Source: Micromonospora sediminicola
GTDB taxonomy: Bacteria > Actinomycetota > Actinomycetes > Mycobacteriales > Micromonosporaceae
NCBI RefSeq assembly: GCF_900089585.1
Contig: NZ_FLRH01000004.1
Span: 489,001-553,000 of the forward strand
Length of the DNA: 64,000 nt
Direction: 5' to 3'
Shown here piece after piece: positions 41,803 to 50,994 of this stretch. Every line of letters begins with the position of its first letter. Within the stretch, counting starts at the first letter, position 1. The translations under genes were made by a program, and so were the position numbers. The notes beneath the pieces are model-generated. The model was not told where the DNA came from. It was given only the letters and a program-made list of their open reading frames with translations, and made no database searches.

Positions 41803-43041
41803 TCACCGCGACGTCGCGCCGATGGTGACCACCCGGGCCCAGTCCGGCGGCGACGTCGGCACCCGGTCGGTGTGTTCGCTCCACCGCGTCTGCCGGGGAA
41901 ACAGGCCCACGACCGTCCGGCAGGCCGGCCGCGCGGCGGGCCACGGCGTCTGCCCGTCGGTCAGCACGACGACGACGTCGGGGCGGCGGCTGTCCCGCAG
42001 CGCCCGGGCGAAACCGGCACGCAGGTCCGTGCCCCCGCCACCGACCAGCGGAAGGTCCTCGGCCCGGCACAGCGCCAGCACCCGGTCGGCGGCGGCGTCA
42101 CAGGGCAGCACGCTCACCAGGTCCCGCCGGCCGCCGACGGCGCGCGCGATCGCGGTGACCTCCAGCAGCGCGCTGCCCAGCTCGCTGTCGCTGACCGAAC
42201 CGGAGGTGTCGACGACGACGCAGACGCGTGGCGGTCGGCGGCGCAGCGCCGGCAGGACAACTCCGCTGACGCCGGTGGACCGCCGCGACGGGCGGCCGTA
42301 GGTGTAGTCGTCGCCCGCGCCGGAGGCGGAGACCGCCGACCGGACGGCGGCGCCCAGAAGCTCCCGCCAGGGCTGCGGCGGATGGAACACCTCCTCCGCC
42401 CACCGTCGCCACCCCCGGGGCGCGGTCCCGGGGCGGCCGGTGATGCCCTCGGCGACGCGAAACCGCACGGCGTCCCGTTCCTGCTCGGTCAGCCCGTGCG
42501 CGCCGTCCGGCCCCAGGTCCCACTCCCGGTCGAGACCGTCGGCGCCGCTGCCGCAGTCCAACCAGGCCAGGTGCTGGGTGAGCGGCCCGAGCCGGAACTG
42601 CCGCAGGTACTCCTCCATCAGCTCGCCGTCGGGCAGCCGCAGGCTGCGGGGTTCGACGGCGCCCTCGGGCTTGACCAGCCCGTCGCCGTACGCGTCGTCG
42701 TTGATCTCGCAGTCCGCGGCGATGTTGATCCGCAGCCGCTCCGCCGGCCCGGTCAGCCCCTGCTCCCGGACCACCCGGTCGCCTCGACCGTGGTGGTCCC
42801 GCAGCAGGTGGGACACCTCGTGCACCCACACGCCGGCGAGGTCCTCGACCGGCGTCCGGTCCACGAACAGCGGTGAGACGTAGCACCGCCAGTGCCGGTC
42901 CACGGCCATGGTGGGGACGCGTCGGGACTCGACCACGTGCAGCGCGAACAGCGCCGTCGCGAGGTAGGGGCGGGCCCGCGCGGCGTAGAGGCGCGCGGTG
43001 AGCAGCTTGTCCCGGTCCAGGACCGTCGCCGTGGCGGTCAT
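41803..43041 (-). CDS. VWA-domain/putative metallopeptidase (DUF2201-like)
   Basis: 412 residues. The N-terminal half has a zinc-peptidase-like HEVSH at residues 74-78 and downstream CEINDD. The C-terminal VWA-like domain has the MIDAS motif DTSGSVSD at 278-285, GGGGTDLRAGF and LTDGQTPWP. The arrangement is that of DUF2201/VWA-like proteins paired with MoxR ATPases. Its start overlaps the MoxR gene's stop (ATGA). It probably works as the effector or metal-dependent arm of the MoxR-VWA chaperone-like pair. Confidence 0.88.
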   Translation of the reverse strand: MTATATVLDRDKLLTARLYAARARPYLATALFALHVVESRRVPTMAVDRHWRCYVSPLFVDRTPVEDLAGVWVHEVSHLLRDHHGRGDRVVREQGLTGPAERLRINIAADCEINDDAYGDGLVKPEGAVEPRSLRLPDGELMEEYLRQFRLGPLTQHLAWLDCGSGADGLDREWDLGPDGAHGLTEQERDAVRFRVAEGITGRPGTAPRGWRRWAEEVFHPPQPWRELLGAAVRSAVSASGAGDDYTYGRPSRRSTGVSGVVLPALRRRPPRVCVVVDTSGSVSDSELGSALLEVTAIARAVGGRRDLVSVLPCDAAADRVLALCRAEDLPLVGGGGTDLRAGFARALRDSRRPDVVVVLTDGQTPWPAARPACRTVVGLFPRQTRWSEHTDRVPTSPPDWARVVTIGATSR

Positions 43042-44291
43042 CGGCTGGCTCCGGTGGTCGCCGCGACCCGCTCGGCCGTCTCGTCGGCCCGTCGGGCCAG
43101 CGACGCCACGGGCATGACCCGGTCGATCACCGCCGGCACGTCCCAGTCCTCACGGCGCAGCCTGGCCAGCGTGGTCGCCGGGACGACCACCAGGTCCGGC
43201 GCGCCGGTCTCCACCGCCCGGCCGAGCACCGTCCAGGCCGCGTCCCAGCGGGACCGGTCCGGGCGTCGGCGGACCGCCTCCACCACGGCGTCCAGCACCG
43301 CCTGGCGCAGGTCTCCCCGCTCGGGCAGGACGGCGGCGGCGGGGTCGGCCAGCAGTTCCTCGGGGTCGGGCAGGTCCATCCGGTCCAGGCTGGCCAGCAG
43401 CTCCAGCCCCGGACCGTCCCCGACGGCACCCCGGACCAGGGTGGACAGCACGTCCCGGGAGGTGCCCGCGGCCTCCGCGAAGGCGATCAACCGCAGCGCC
43501 ATCTCCCAACTGCGCGGCGACGGCCACGCGCCGCCGCGCCCGGCCTCGCTGGTGGGCAGCCGGTGCACCAGCGTGGGGCGCGTCGACAACAGACCGCACA
43601 CCGCCCGCCGGGCGTACCCGACGGCGTCGGTCAGCCGCGCCGGGTCGAGCCGGGGCATCGTGGCGCGGGGCCACGTCCCGCCGAGACCCCGGACGACGAC
43701 CTCGTGGTCGTGGCTCCACTGCAGGTGCACGAAGCGGTTGGCCAGCGGCGGGCTCAGTTCCCAGCCGTCCGCGGCCGCGCTGCGGGGGTTGGCGGCGGCC
43801 ACGATCCGGACCTCCGGTGGCAGGCGCAGGCTGCCGACGCGCCGTTCGAGGACGAGGCGGAGCAGGGCCGCCTGCACCGCCGGCGGGGCGGTGGACAGCT
43901 CGTCCAGGAACAGCAGCCCCCGGCCGGCGCGGACCAGGCGGACCGCCCAGTCCGGTGGCGCCATCGGCACGCCCTGGGTCGCCGGGTCGTCGCCGACCAC
44001 CGGCAGTCCGGCGAAGTCGGACGGCTCGTGCACGCTGGCGATGACGGTGGTCAGCGGCAGGTCCAGCGCGGCGGCGAGCTGGGTCAGCGCGGCCGTCTTG
44101 CCGATGCCGGGGGCGCCCCAGAGCAGCACCGGCAGGTCGGCCGCCACGGCGAGGGTCAGCGCCTCCAGTTGCGGATCGGGGCGCGGCTCGGTGGCGGTGT
44201 CACCGAGCAGGGTGAGCAGGTCGGCGGCGACGTCGAGCTGCGTCGACTGTGGACGGGCGGGCAGGGTGGAGCGAGCAGGCATGGGCATCAC
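43038..44291 (-). CDS. MoxR-family AAA+ ATPase
   Basis: 417 residues. Walker A GAPGIGKT at 59-66, Walker B GLLFLDEL at 125-132, sensor-1-like RIVAAANPRS near 165 and an Arg finger region PLANRFVHLQW. The GTG at 44291 is followed closely by in-frame ATGs at 44288 and 44282, so the exact start is uncertain by 3 residues. MoxR ATPases remodel or activate partner proteins carrying VWA domains, and here the VWA gene follows with a 4-base overlap. Confidence 0.93.
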   Translation of the reverse strand: MMPMPARSTLPARPQSTQLDVAADLLTLLGDTATEPRPDPQLEALTLAVAADLPVLLWGAPGIGKTAALTQLAAALDLPLTTVIASVHEPSDFAGLPVVGDDPATQGVPMAPPDWAVRLVRAGRGLLFLDELSTAPPAVQAALLRLVLERRVGSLRLPPEVRIVAAANPRSAAADGWELSPPLANRFVHLQWSHDHEVVVRGLGGTWPRATMPRLDPARLTDAVGYARRAVCGLLSTRPTLVHRLPTSEAGRGGAWPSPRSWEMALRLIAFAEAAGTSRDVLSTLVRGAVGDGPGLELLASLDRMDLPDPEELLADPAAAVLPERGDLRQAVLDAVVEAVRRRPDRSRWDAAWTVLGRAVETGAPDLVVVPATTLARLRREDWDVPAVIDRVMPVASLARRADETAERVAATTGASR

Positions 44292-44322
44292 CGGGGTCGT
44301 CGGGGCCGGGTCGCGGCCGGGG

Positions 44323-45675
44323 TCAGCGGGCGTGGGCGTGGCGGGGGCGGGAGCGTCGCGCCGGGGCGGTCCGCCGCCGGTCCCGCGCGGAGGGCGGCGG
44401 GCAGTGCCCGGCCAGTCCGGCCCGGAACAGCCCGTGCGTGATCCGCCGCAGCGCGGCGGTCTCCAGTTCGGTCCTCAGCTCGCCGGGGCGCAGCAGCGCG
44501 TCCGGCCCGAGCAGCGCCTCGACGGTCGCCACCGCGCCGGCCAGGTCGCCGTGGTCCAGGCGCGCCCGGATCTCCGGGAGGGACCCGGGACGGCGGTGCG
44601 CCTCGTCGACGGCCCGCAGGCAGGGCAGCGGCGTGCCGGTCAGCGCGGCGAGCAGTTCCTCCCGGCGGATCTCCGCCGGGTCGTGGTCCAGTGCCGTGAG
44701 GACCCCGTCGACCAGGGCTATCCGATGCCGGGCACCTCGGCAGGTCACCAGGCCGGGCGGGTCCGCGGGCGGACCGGCGACCGCGGGGACGGGTCGGCTC
44801 TCCGGGGCCAGCGCCGACGCGACCAACGGGTGCAGCCGCTCCGCCTCGATCAGCCCGTGGCGTAGCAGGTCCAGGTCGGGCGACGTCCAGGTCGCCGCGT
44901 CGGGCAGCGCCGGCACCTCGGCGACCCGGCCCGGCCGGACCGGTCGGGCGGTCCATCCGCCGGTTCCGTCGGCGGCAAGGAGCAGCCGACGACGCGGTCC
45001 GAGCCGCACCGACACCGCCCGACCCGCCGGGTCCTCCGTCCGCAGCAGCCTCGCCGCCTCGTCCGGCCACCGGTGCACCGCGTACCCCGGCGGCGGCACC
45101 GGCGGGCCGAACGCCGGCGCCTCGTCGGCCGGCCGGTCGGCGCCGGACCGGGCCCGCAACTCGGGGGCGCGGCGCGCGTCCCACAGGTGGCGGTGCAGGT
45201 CCAGCCGGTAGCGGCGGTCGGGGCGGGGGTGCGGGTGGGCACGGACGTCGTCGCCGGGCCCGCTCCACACCGCCAGGCTGATCCGCTGCCCGGCGTCCGC
45301 CCAGGACGGCGGTGTCCGCGCGACCAGGTGGACGGCGCCGGCCCCGCCGGCGGGACCGTACCGCGCCAGCGAGACGGTCAGCCCGGGACGCAACAGCCCG
45401 TCCGGGGCGACCCTCGGCAGGTGCCAGCGCAGCAGGTCGGGCGCCAGATGTCGCAGGTCGGAACGGAGCCGGGCGGCCACCTCCCGACCGTGCCGGTCGG
45501 TCACCGCGTGCAGGCTCAGGTCGACGTCGACGCGCGCCGCCGCACAGGCGCCGGCCCAGTCACCGACCCGCCGACGCTCGGTCGCGGTCTGGATCATCGA
45601 CGGCGGGACGGCGTACTCACGCACCCGCAGCCAGAGGGAGAGACGGGATTCCGCGTTCGCGGCCGGGGAGCGCAT
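44323..45675 (-). CDS. Unknown protein, third component of the MoxR-VWA operon
   Basis: 450 residues from the ATG at 45675, preceded by AAGGTGAG. The protein is soluble and very Arg-rich, with no membrane segment and no family I can name. The N-terminal region (SLWLRVREYAVPPSMIQTATERRRVGDWAGACAAARVDVDLSL) and the central part (HLAPDLLRWHLPRVAPDGLLRPGLTVSLARY) look folded; the C-terminal 30 residues are basic and disordered. It lies 31 bases upstream of the MoxR gene on the same strand and is probably its substrate-recognition or regulatory partner. Confidence 0.8.
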   Translation of the reverse strand: MRSPAANAESRLSLWLRVREYAVPPSMIQTATERRRVGDWAGACAAARVDVDLSLHAVTDRHGREVAARLRSDLRHLAPDLLRWHLPRVAPDGLLRPGLTVSLARYGPAGGAGAVHLVARTPPSWADAGQRISLAVWSGPGDDVRAHPHPRPDRRYRLDLHRHLWDARRAPELRARSGADRPADEAPAFGPPVPPPGYAVHRWPDEAARLLRTEDPAGRAVSVRLGPRRRLLLAADGTGGWTARPVRPGRVAEVPALPDAATWTSPDLDLLRHGLIEAERLHPLVASALAPESRPVPAVAGPPADPPGLVTCRGARHRIALVDGVLTALDHDPAEIRREELLAALTGTPLPCLRAVDEAHRRPGSLPEIRARLDHGDLAGAVATVEALLGPDALLRPGELRTELETAALRRITHGLFRAGLAGHCPPPSARDRRRTAPARRSRPRHAHAR

Positions 45676-45765
45676 CAGCACTCACCTTGCGCGAACCGGG
45701 CCCCCAATCTGCACGAGAGAGTCATCGCGGTGGAGCGTAACCGCGCGCCCGCCTGACCGCCAGTG

Positions 45766-46656
45766 CTAATCCGCCTGTCCGACCAGCAGGGAGGGCGCCG
45801 CCGGCTCGCCGCGGTCCGCACCGCGGAGGCCGACGACGAGCAGCAGGTACGCGGTAAGTTCCACCGCCACGGTCAGCGCCGGCACCGGTTGCGGCATGGC
45901 CGACGTGGGTGTGATGGCGTGCCAGGCGAACAGTTCGGTTCCCTCGCCCGCGAAGCCGGACAGCGGCACGGCACCGATGCTGCTGTCGGTCAACGGCAGC
46001 GCGATCACCGCCAGCAGGGCCGCGCCAGCCGCCGCCAACAGCCGGCCGTGCCCGGCCAGCAGGGCGGCCAGGGTCAGCGCGAGGGTGGCCAGGGCCACCG
46101 ACGGCACCACCGCGAGGATCACGGCGGACACCGGTTCGGCACCGTCGACGTCGGGGGCGTGGGCCGGGTCGCCGGGGGCCAGGTCGCGCCAGATGTCGAC
46201 GACCCGGACGACCGCGTACCCGACGACTGGTGCGGCCGCCGCGCCGGCCGCGACCACCCAGCGGGGCGGGACCGGGCCGCGCCACCGGAGCAGCAGCACG
46301 GCCAGCGCGCCAAGCATCGCCCAGCAGGCGGTGAGCCCGGCGTCGAAGCCGGCCGTCAGCTCCACCCGGACCTCGTCCGGCCGGAGCACCTGCCAGCCGA
46401 TGTCGGCCGAACCCGGTTCCGGCGGCATGGTCCGCAGCGCATCCGCGGCAAGCAGGGCCAGCGCCGCCGGCGTCACGAGCGCCGTCCGCGTCGGCCACCG
46501 ACCGGCCGGGGGCCCGCCGACGACCGCGTACGCGAGGAGCAGCACCAGGGCGAGTACCTCGGCGCCGCGCCAGACCGGCCGGGCCACCAGCACACCGACG
46601 ACGTGCAGGGCCACGCACACCACGGCGGCGCTCAGGAGCAGGGGTCCGCGACGCAC
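45766..46656 (-). CDS. Multi-pass membrane protein of unknown function
   Basis: 296 residues with about eight hydrophobic helices (LLLSAAVVCVALHVVGVLV, VLALVLLLAYAVV, ALALLAADAL, and others to the C-terminus). No family motif recognised. A loop between helices 3 and 4 (EPGSADIGWQVLRPDEVRVELTAGFDA) is likely external. It stands alone on its strand. Confidence 0.82.
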   Translation of the reverse strand: MRRGPLLLSAAVVCVALHVVGVLVARPVWRGAEVLALVLLLAYAVVGGPPAGRWPTRTALVTPAALALLAADALRTMPPEPGSADIGWQVLRPDEVRVELTAGFDAGLTACWAMLGALAVLLLRWRGPVPPRWVVAAGAAAAPVVGYAVVRVVDIWRDLAPGDPAHAPDVDGAEPVSAVILAVVPSVALATLALTLAALLAGHGRLLAAAGAALLAVIALPLTDSSIGAVPLSGFAGEGTELFAWHAITPTSAMPQPVPALTVAVELTAYLLLVVGLRGADRGEPAAPSLLVGQAD

Positions 46657-46705
46657 CCGGCGGATCTTGTCACAGGGGACGGTCGGCCGCTGCCCCCTCG
46701 ACCCG

Positions 46706-47320
46706 TCAGCTGCCGGCCGGCACCTGGTCCTTGATGTCGTCGTAGCCGACCGCGCCGGGCGCCTCGGCCGGCGCGTAGATCACCCGGATCACGCCGGTCG
46801 GGAACACCTCGGTCGCGGTCACCCGCAGGTGGTAGGCGCCGTCGCCCTCGTCGAACAGCCGACGGCCCTTGCGCGCCGCGACCGGGTGGATCAGCAGCCG
46901 CAGTTCGTCGACCAGACCGGCGGCGAGCAGCTGCTGCACCACCGAGATCGAGCCGGGGATCAGGATGCCCTTGACGCCGGCGTCGGCCTTCAGCGCGGTC
47001 ACGGCGTCGACGAGGTCGCCGTCGACCAGCTCCGAGTTGCGCCAGGAGAACTCCAGCGGCTGGCGGGAGACGACGACCTTGCGCATGTCGCCGAGCTGCT
47101 TGGCGAACGGCGCGTCCTCGCCGCCGGCGGCCTCCCGGTCGGGCCACGCGCCGGCGAAGCTGTCGTAGGTTTCGCGCCCGATGAGCAGCACGTCGGAGGT
47201 GTCGTAGTCCTCCGTCACGGCGCGGCCCATGTTGTCGTCGAAGTAGGGGAAGTGCCACTCGGGGTCGATCTCGGCGACGCCGTCGGCCGAGATGAACAGC
47301 GTGGAGATGACCTTGGCCAT
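46706..47320 (-). CDS. Dihydrofolate-reductase-like (RibD C-terminal) family protein, copy 1
   Basis: 204 residues with AAGGAGCAC just upstream of the ATG. RibD_C features: MAKVISTLFISADGVAE at the N-terminus, DVLLIGRETYDSFAGAWP, ILIPGSISVVQQLLAAGLVDELRLLIHPVAARKGRRLF. These proteins have the DHFR/RibD reductase fold and bind NADPH; most have no known substrate. A second family member lies at 53179-53757. Confidence 0.9.
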   Translation of the reverse strand: MAKVISTLFISADGVAEIDPEWHFPYFDDNMGRAVTEDYDTSDVLLIGRETYDSFAGAWPDREAAGGEDAPFAKQLGDMRKVVVSRQPLEFSWRNSELVDGDLVDAVTALKADAGVKGILIPGSISVVQQLLAAGLVDELRLLIHPVAARKGRRLFDEGDGAYHLRVTATEVFPTGVIRVIYAPAEAPGAVGYDDIKDQVPAGS

Positions 47321-47453
47321 CGCAGTGCTCCTTCGCGTCAGGGATGTCGACGGGTAGACCGCCGCAGCATGCCAAACTCATCGCCCGCGATGGGGGACGT
47401 CGGCGCCGGGTGCCGCCCCGAGCCGTCGGACCGGTCCGGCATGATCGACGACC

Positions 47454-48002
47454 ATGACCGACCCTTCGCTCCTGCTGGACCGCCTGACCCGTCGGGTTCG
47501 CGCGGACGAGCCCGAGTCGCCGCTGCCCCCGCCGCTCTCCGCCGCCCGGATCGCCGAGGCCGAGCGCAGGCTGGGATTTCCGCTGCACCCCTTGCTGGCC
47601 CTGATCTACCGGGAGTTCGCCAACGGCGGGTTCGGGCCCGACTACCAGCTGCTGAGCCTCGTCGACGGACCGACCGACGAGCAGGCGGTCGACTCCTATC
47701 TGGAGGCCCGCGCGGCTGACGGGGGCAGCGACTGGGCCTGGCCCGAGGGAGTCCTGCCGATCCTCGACTGGGGTTGCGGTATGTACGCGTGCGTCGACTG
47801 CCGCACCGAGGAGGGCACGGTGCTGCTCTTCGAGCCGAATCCCGGCGATCCGGACCTGGCCTGGTGGGTGGATTCGCCGAGCCTGGCGCAGTGGCTCGAC
47901 CACTACGTGGAGGACACCGGCTGGTGGGTACGCGCGGAGGACGGCGACGACGTGGGCGAGATGCCGCCGTGGCCGCACGCCCGGGCCCGCGCGGCCGGGT
48001 GA
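47454..48002 (+). CDS. SMI1/KNR4 (SUKH)-family protein, orphan
   Basis: 182 residues. SUKH motifs: LSAARIAEAERRLGFPLHPLLALIYREFANGGFGPDYQLLSLVDG and ILDWGCGMYACVDCRTEEGTVLLFEPNP, with SLAQWLDHYVEDTGWWV at the end. No toxin gene is beside it, so it may be an orphan immunity protein acting against toxins of related strains. Confidence 0.85.
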   Translation: MTDPSLLLDRLTRRVRADEPESPLPPPLSAARIAEAERRLGFPLHPLLALIYREFANGGFGPDYQLLSLVDGPTDEQAVDSYLEARAADGGSDWAWPEGVLPILDWGCGMYACVDCRTEEGTVLLFEPNPGDPDLAWWVDSPSLAQWLDHYVEDTGWWVRAEDGDDVGEMPPWPHARARAAG

Positions 48003-48043
48003 CGGCACGCGGGCCTGTCGGTGGGGCCTGCCACGATGCCGGC

Positions 48044-48427
48044 ATGGAGCCGACGGAGGTCGTTCAGGAGTTGTGGGATCGGATGCAGGCCCGTGACTGG
48101 GTCGGGCTCGGCGAGTTGCTGGCCGACGATCTGGTGGTGGAGTGGCCGGTCAGCGCCGAGCGGATCGTGGGGCGGGACAACTACGTCCGGATCAACGCGG
48201 AATATCCGGAGGGCTGGTCGATCCGGGTGCTCCGGATCGTGGCCGACGGGGGCTCGGTGGTCTCCGAGGTCGAGGTCCCGCACGATGCCGTGGGGCTGCA
48301 CCGCGTGGCGTCGTTCTGGACGGTGCGGGCCGGCCGGGTGATCGACGGCCGGGAATACTGGACCTGTCCGGGTTCGGATCCCGCGCCGGCCTGGCGGGCC
48401 CGCTGGACACAGCGGGCGGGCAGCTGA
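48044..48427 (+). CDS. SnoaL/NTF2-like protein
   Basis: 127 residues from the ATG at 48044. NTF2-like fold features: VVQELWDRMQARDWVGLGELLADDLVVEWPVSAERIVGRDNYVRINAEYP and ASFWTVRAGRVIDGREYW. There is no clear ribosome-binding site; CACGAT lies 6 bases upstream, so it may be leaderless. Function unknown; such folds serve as small hydrolases, isomerases or binding proteins. Confidence 0.85.
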   Translation: MEPTEVVQELWDRMQARDWVGLGELLADDLVVEWPVSAERIVGRDNYVRINAEYPEGWSIRVLRIVADGGSVVSEVEVPHDAVGLHRVASFWTVRAGRVIDGREYWTCPGSDPAPAWRARWTQRAGS

Positions 48428-48522
48428 TCAGGAATCGAGAAGCGGCCGGCCGGCGCCACGCCATACCGTTTCCCTCGAGCGGTCGGCACCACGCGGACCG
48501 CGGTTGACGAGGGGGAATCGAC

Positions 48523-48948
48523 ATGTCCGAGGGCTTCAGCGCCGAGGAGCGCGCCGCGATGAAGGAGCGCGCCGCCGAGCTGCGCGCCGAGGGGAAGAAG
48601 GGCGCCAAGAAGGCGGACGAGTTGCAGGCGCTGCTCGACCGGATCGCGCAGATGGCGCCGGACGACCGCGAGCTGGCCGAGCGCGTGCACGTGACGATCA
48701 CCGCCGCCGCCCCGGAGCTGTCGCCGAAGACCTGGTACGGCATGCCCGCGTACGCCAACGCGGCCGGCAAGATCGTCGTCTTCTTCCAGGACTCGGGGAA
48801 GTTCAACTACCGCTACTCGACCGTGGGTTTCCAGGACGCGGCCAACCTCGACGAAGGTGACCTCTGGCCGGTGGCGTACGCCCTGACCAGGTGGAGCCCG
48901 GAGGTGGAGAAGAAGCTCGCGGAGCTGGTGCGGGCGGCGGTCTCCTGA
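48523..48948 (+). CDS. DUF1801-type protein
   Basis: 141 residues; ATG with GAGGGGGAATCGAC upstream. The N-terminus is a charged helix (FSAEERAAMKERAAELRAEGKKGAKKADELQALLDRIAQM). The C-terminal domain (ELSPKTWYGMPAYANAAGKIVVFFQDSGKFNYRYSTVGFQD) matches the DUF1801/YdhG-like fold related to frataxin-like iron chaperones. Function unproven. Confidence 0.85.
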   Translation: MSEGFSAEERAAMKERAAELRAEGKKGAKKADELQALLDRIAQMAPDDRELAERVHVTITAAAPELSPKTWYGMPAYANAAGKIVVFFQDSGKFNYRYSTVGFQDAANLDEGDLWPVAYALTRWSPEVEKKLAELVRAAVS

Positions 48949-48961
48949 CGCCGCCGCCCCG

Positions 48962-49912
48962 CTAGGCCGGCGGCGCGCCCAGGGCCAGCGCCGCGGCGTC
49001 GCGGGCACAGCCCCAGGACAGCATCACGCCGTTGCCCGCGTGACCGTAGTTGTGCACGACGAGCGCACCGCCGCGCCGCTCCGCCTCCACCCGGGGCGCC
49101 GCGCGGCCGGGGCGCAGCCCGACCGTGTGCTCCAGCACCTCGGCGCCGGCCAGGGCGGGCTCGATCGCGGCGCACCGCGCGAGGATGTCGGCCGCCTCGG
49201 CCGGGTCGGGCGTGGTGTCGTCGCTGCGCCGCTGCGCGCCGCCGAGCACCACGTGGTCGCCGTGCGGGAAGATCGACGCCCAGGTCGGCGCCATCGGCGC
49301 CTCCATGAAGAACCGGTCGAGTCCGGGGTTGCGCACCACGATCCGGGGGCCCCGCACCGGGTGCAGGTCGGGATCGCCGGTCAGGGCCCGCGCCGCCAGC
49401 CCGGTGCAGTTGACCACCACCGGGGCCAGGGCCGCCGCCTCGTCGAGCGAGCCGACCGGCTCCTCGCGGACCGCACCGCCCGCCTCCCGGAGGCGGCCCA
49501 GGAGGTATGCCAGGTAGACCGGCATGTCGACCAGGGGCAGCCGGACGGCGAACGCGGTGCCGAACCCGGCCGGCCGCTCGTCGTCGGCGAGCGGCCGGAA
49601 ACCCGGCGTCCGCTCGGCGAACGGGGGCGTGGCCCCGGCGGGCCGGGCGGCGAGCGTGCCGTCCCGCACCGCCACACCCGGCATCGGCTCGGCGCGCAGC
49701 ACCCGCAGCGTCTCGTCGGTCCACGCGTGCTGCGGGTCGTCGGGCGGCGACAGGTTCGGCCCGACCATCGCCGAGGCCAGCGCCGAGGTCGTCCGCGCGG
49801 GCGGCGCGGCGGTGCGCACGAGGACCCGGGCGCCGCCCTCCGCCAGCCGGATGCCGGTGCTGAGGCCGATCACGCCGGAGCCGAGGACGACGACGTCCGG
49901 ACGTACGGTCAT
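48962..49912 (-). CDS. D-amino-acid-oxidase-like FAD-dependent oxidoreductase (DAO family), copy 2
   Basis: 316 residues from the ATG at 49912, with GGAGGACC upstream; the much longer in-frame upstream reading is antisense noise. FAD motif DVVVLGSGVIGLSTGIRLAEGG, VVVNCTGLAARAL, HPVRGPRIVVRNPGL, and the C-terminal VVHNYGHAGNGVMLSWGCARDAAALAL. It is a clear paralogue of the gene at 35216-36217, which carries HPVRGHVLLVANPGL and HAYGHGGAGVTLSWGCAAEVADLAL. No LysR gene accompanies this copy. The two may differ in substrate. Confidence 0.9.
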   Translation of the reverse strand: MTVRPDVVVLGSGVIGLSTGIRLAEGGARVLVRTAAPPARTTSALASAMVGPNLSPPDDPQHAWTDETLRVLRAEPMPGVAVRDGTLAARPAGATPPFAERTPGFRPLADDERPAGFGTAFAVRLPLVDMPVYLAYLLGRLREAGGAVREEPVGSLDEAAALAPVVVNCTGLAARALTGDPDLHPVRGPRIVVRNPGLDRFFMEAPMAPTWASIFPHGDHVVLGGAQRRSDDTTPDPAEAADILARCAAIEPALAGAEVLEHTVGLRPGRAAPRVEAERRGGALVVHNYGHAGNGVMLSWGCARDAAALALGAPPA

Positions 49913-50091
49913 GGCGGTCCTCCATCCACTCGGCGGCACGGGCCGCGACGCCCATTCTGTCCGGTGCGAGCCCACCCGTCTGTCCCCCGATCCTCGCGGT
50001 GGGCCCTCCTCCGGTCGGGGTCGCCGGTGGCGTCGTGTATCTGCTCGTACGCCGGGTGGCCGGCGCCGGCGTCGCTGGGGCCCGGTCGGTC

Positions 50092-50835
50092 TCACCGCTG
50101 CCAGGAGTCGAGGCTCCGGACGGTGGCGCGGGCGAAGTCGTCGGTGAGGTCGGGGTTGTTGCTGGTGCCCTCCCAGCCCTGGTCGTGCACGACGGACACC
50201 GCGTCCGCCACCTGGACCACCGTGATCTGGCTGGTGGTGGTGCCGCCGGTGCGGGTGCCGTCCAGGCCGGTCGCCGGCCGGGTCAGCGTCACCAGCAGGG
50301 CGTCGTCGCCCACGCCCGCCATCGGCTCCGACCGGACGGTGACGGTGATCTCCGACTGCGGGAAGCTGCGGCACGACGTCACCGCCGCACGGACGCGGCG
50401 GAGATAGTCCGTGGCGCCGGTGTCCTCGAACGCGAAGACGGTCTGGTTGAGCGTGCCGTAGGGGACGTTCTCGGGCCGGTCCTTCGGCTGCTTGTAGATG
50501 GCGGTCATGGCGGCGCTCGCGGTGACCGAACGCCCGCCGCTGGCGAACTCCTCGGCGCACAACCGGGGCAGGGCGTCGGTCACCTCCATCGGCTGCGAGG
50601 CGCTCTTGCGCAGTTCGCCGGGAAGGTCGACGAACGCGGACCGCGGAATCGTCACGGGCCCGCGGCCGGATGACGAGGGCGAGGGCGTGCCGGAGGTCGT
50701 CGGTGTCGGGGCAGGCGTGGAGGTCGGGCCCTGCCCCGCGTCGCCCCCGCCGTCGGCACACGCGCCGACCAGCATCGCGGTGGCGAGCAGCGGCAGACCC
50801 AGCAGTCGTCGGTTGCGCCGTCCCGGTTCCGTCAC
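50092..50835 (-). CDS. Secreted lipoprotein of unknown function
   Basis: 247 residues from the GTG at 50835, with GGAGGT 5 bases upstream. The signal peptide ends in a lipobox (LPLLATAMLVGAC, Cys near residue 28), followed by a Thr/Ser/Pro-rich stalk (TPAPTPTTSGTPSPSSS). The rest (about 75-247) is a soluble domain seen in actinobacterial lipoproteins (LRKSASQPMEVTDALPRLC, ITVTVRSEPMAGVGDDALLVTL). It probably sits on the outer face of the membrane. Role unknown. Confidence 0.87.
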   Translation of the reverse strand: MTEPGRRNRRLLGLPLLATAMLVGACADGGGDAGQGPTSTPAPTPTTSGTPSPSSSGRGPVTIPRSAFVDLPGELRKSASQPMEVTDALPRLCAEEFASGGRSVTASAAMTAIYKQPKDRPENVPYGTLNQTVFAFEDTGATDYLRRVRAAVTSCRSFPQSEITVTVRSEPMAGVGDDALLVTLTRPATGLDGTRTGGTTTSQITVVQVADAVSVVHDQGWEGTSNNPDLTDDFARATVRSLDSWQR

Positions 50836-50960
50836 ATCGACCTCCGTGTCGCGCCGTCCCCTCGACCTGCCCGATGCCGCTGCGCGCGAAACCGGCACCT
50901 GCTGTCCCAACGCGCCGGCGGCACCTGGCGCCACGCCGAACTCGATAGGAAAACATATGC

Positions 50961-50988
50961 TTGCACAAACGGGCGCTTGCTGTACGGT
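50961..50988 (+). promoter_or_regulatory. Leaderless promoter of the ArsR operon
   Basis: TTGCAC (50961-50966), 16 bases, TACGGT (50983-50988), 6 bases, then the ATG at 50995. GCTTGC occurs twice, 16 bases apart, over this promoter and may mark the ArsR binding site. Confidence 0.65.
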
Positions 50989-50994
50989 GACGGC

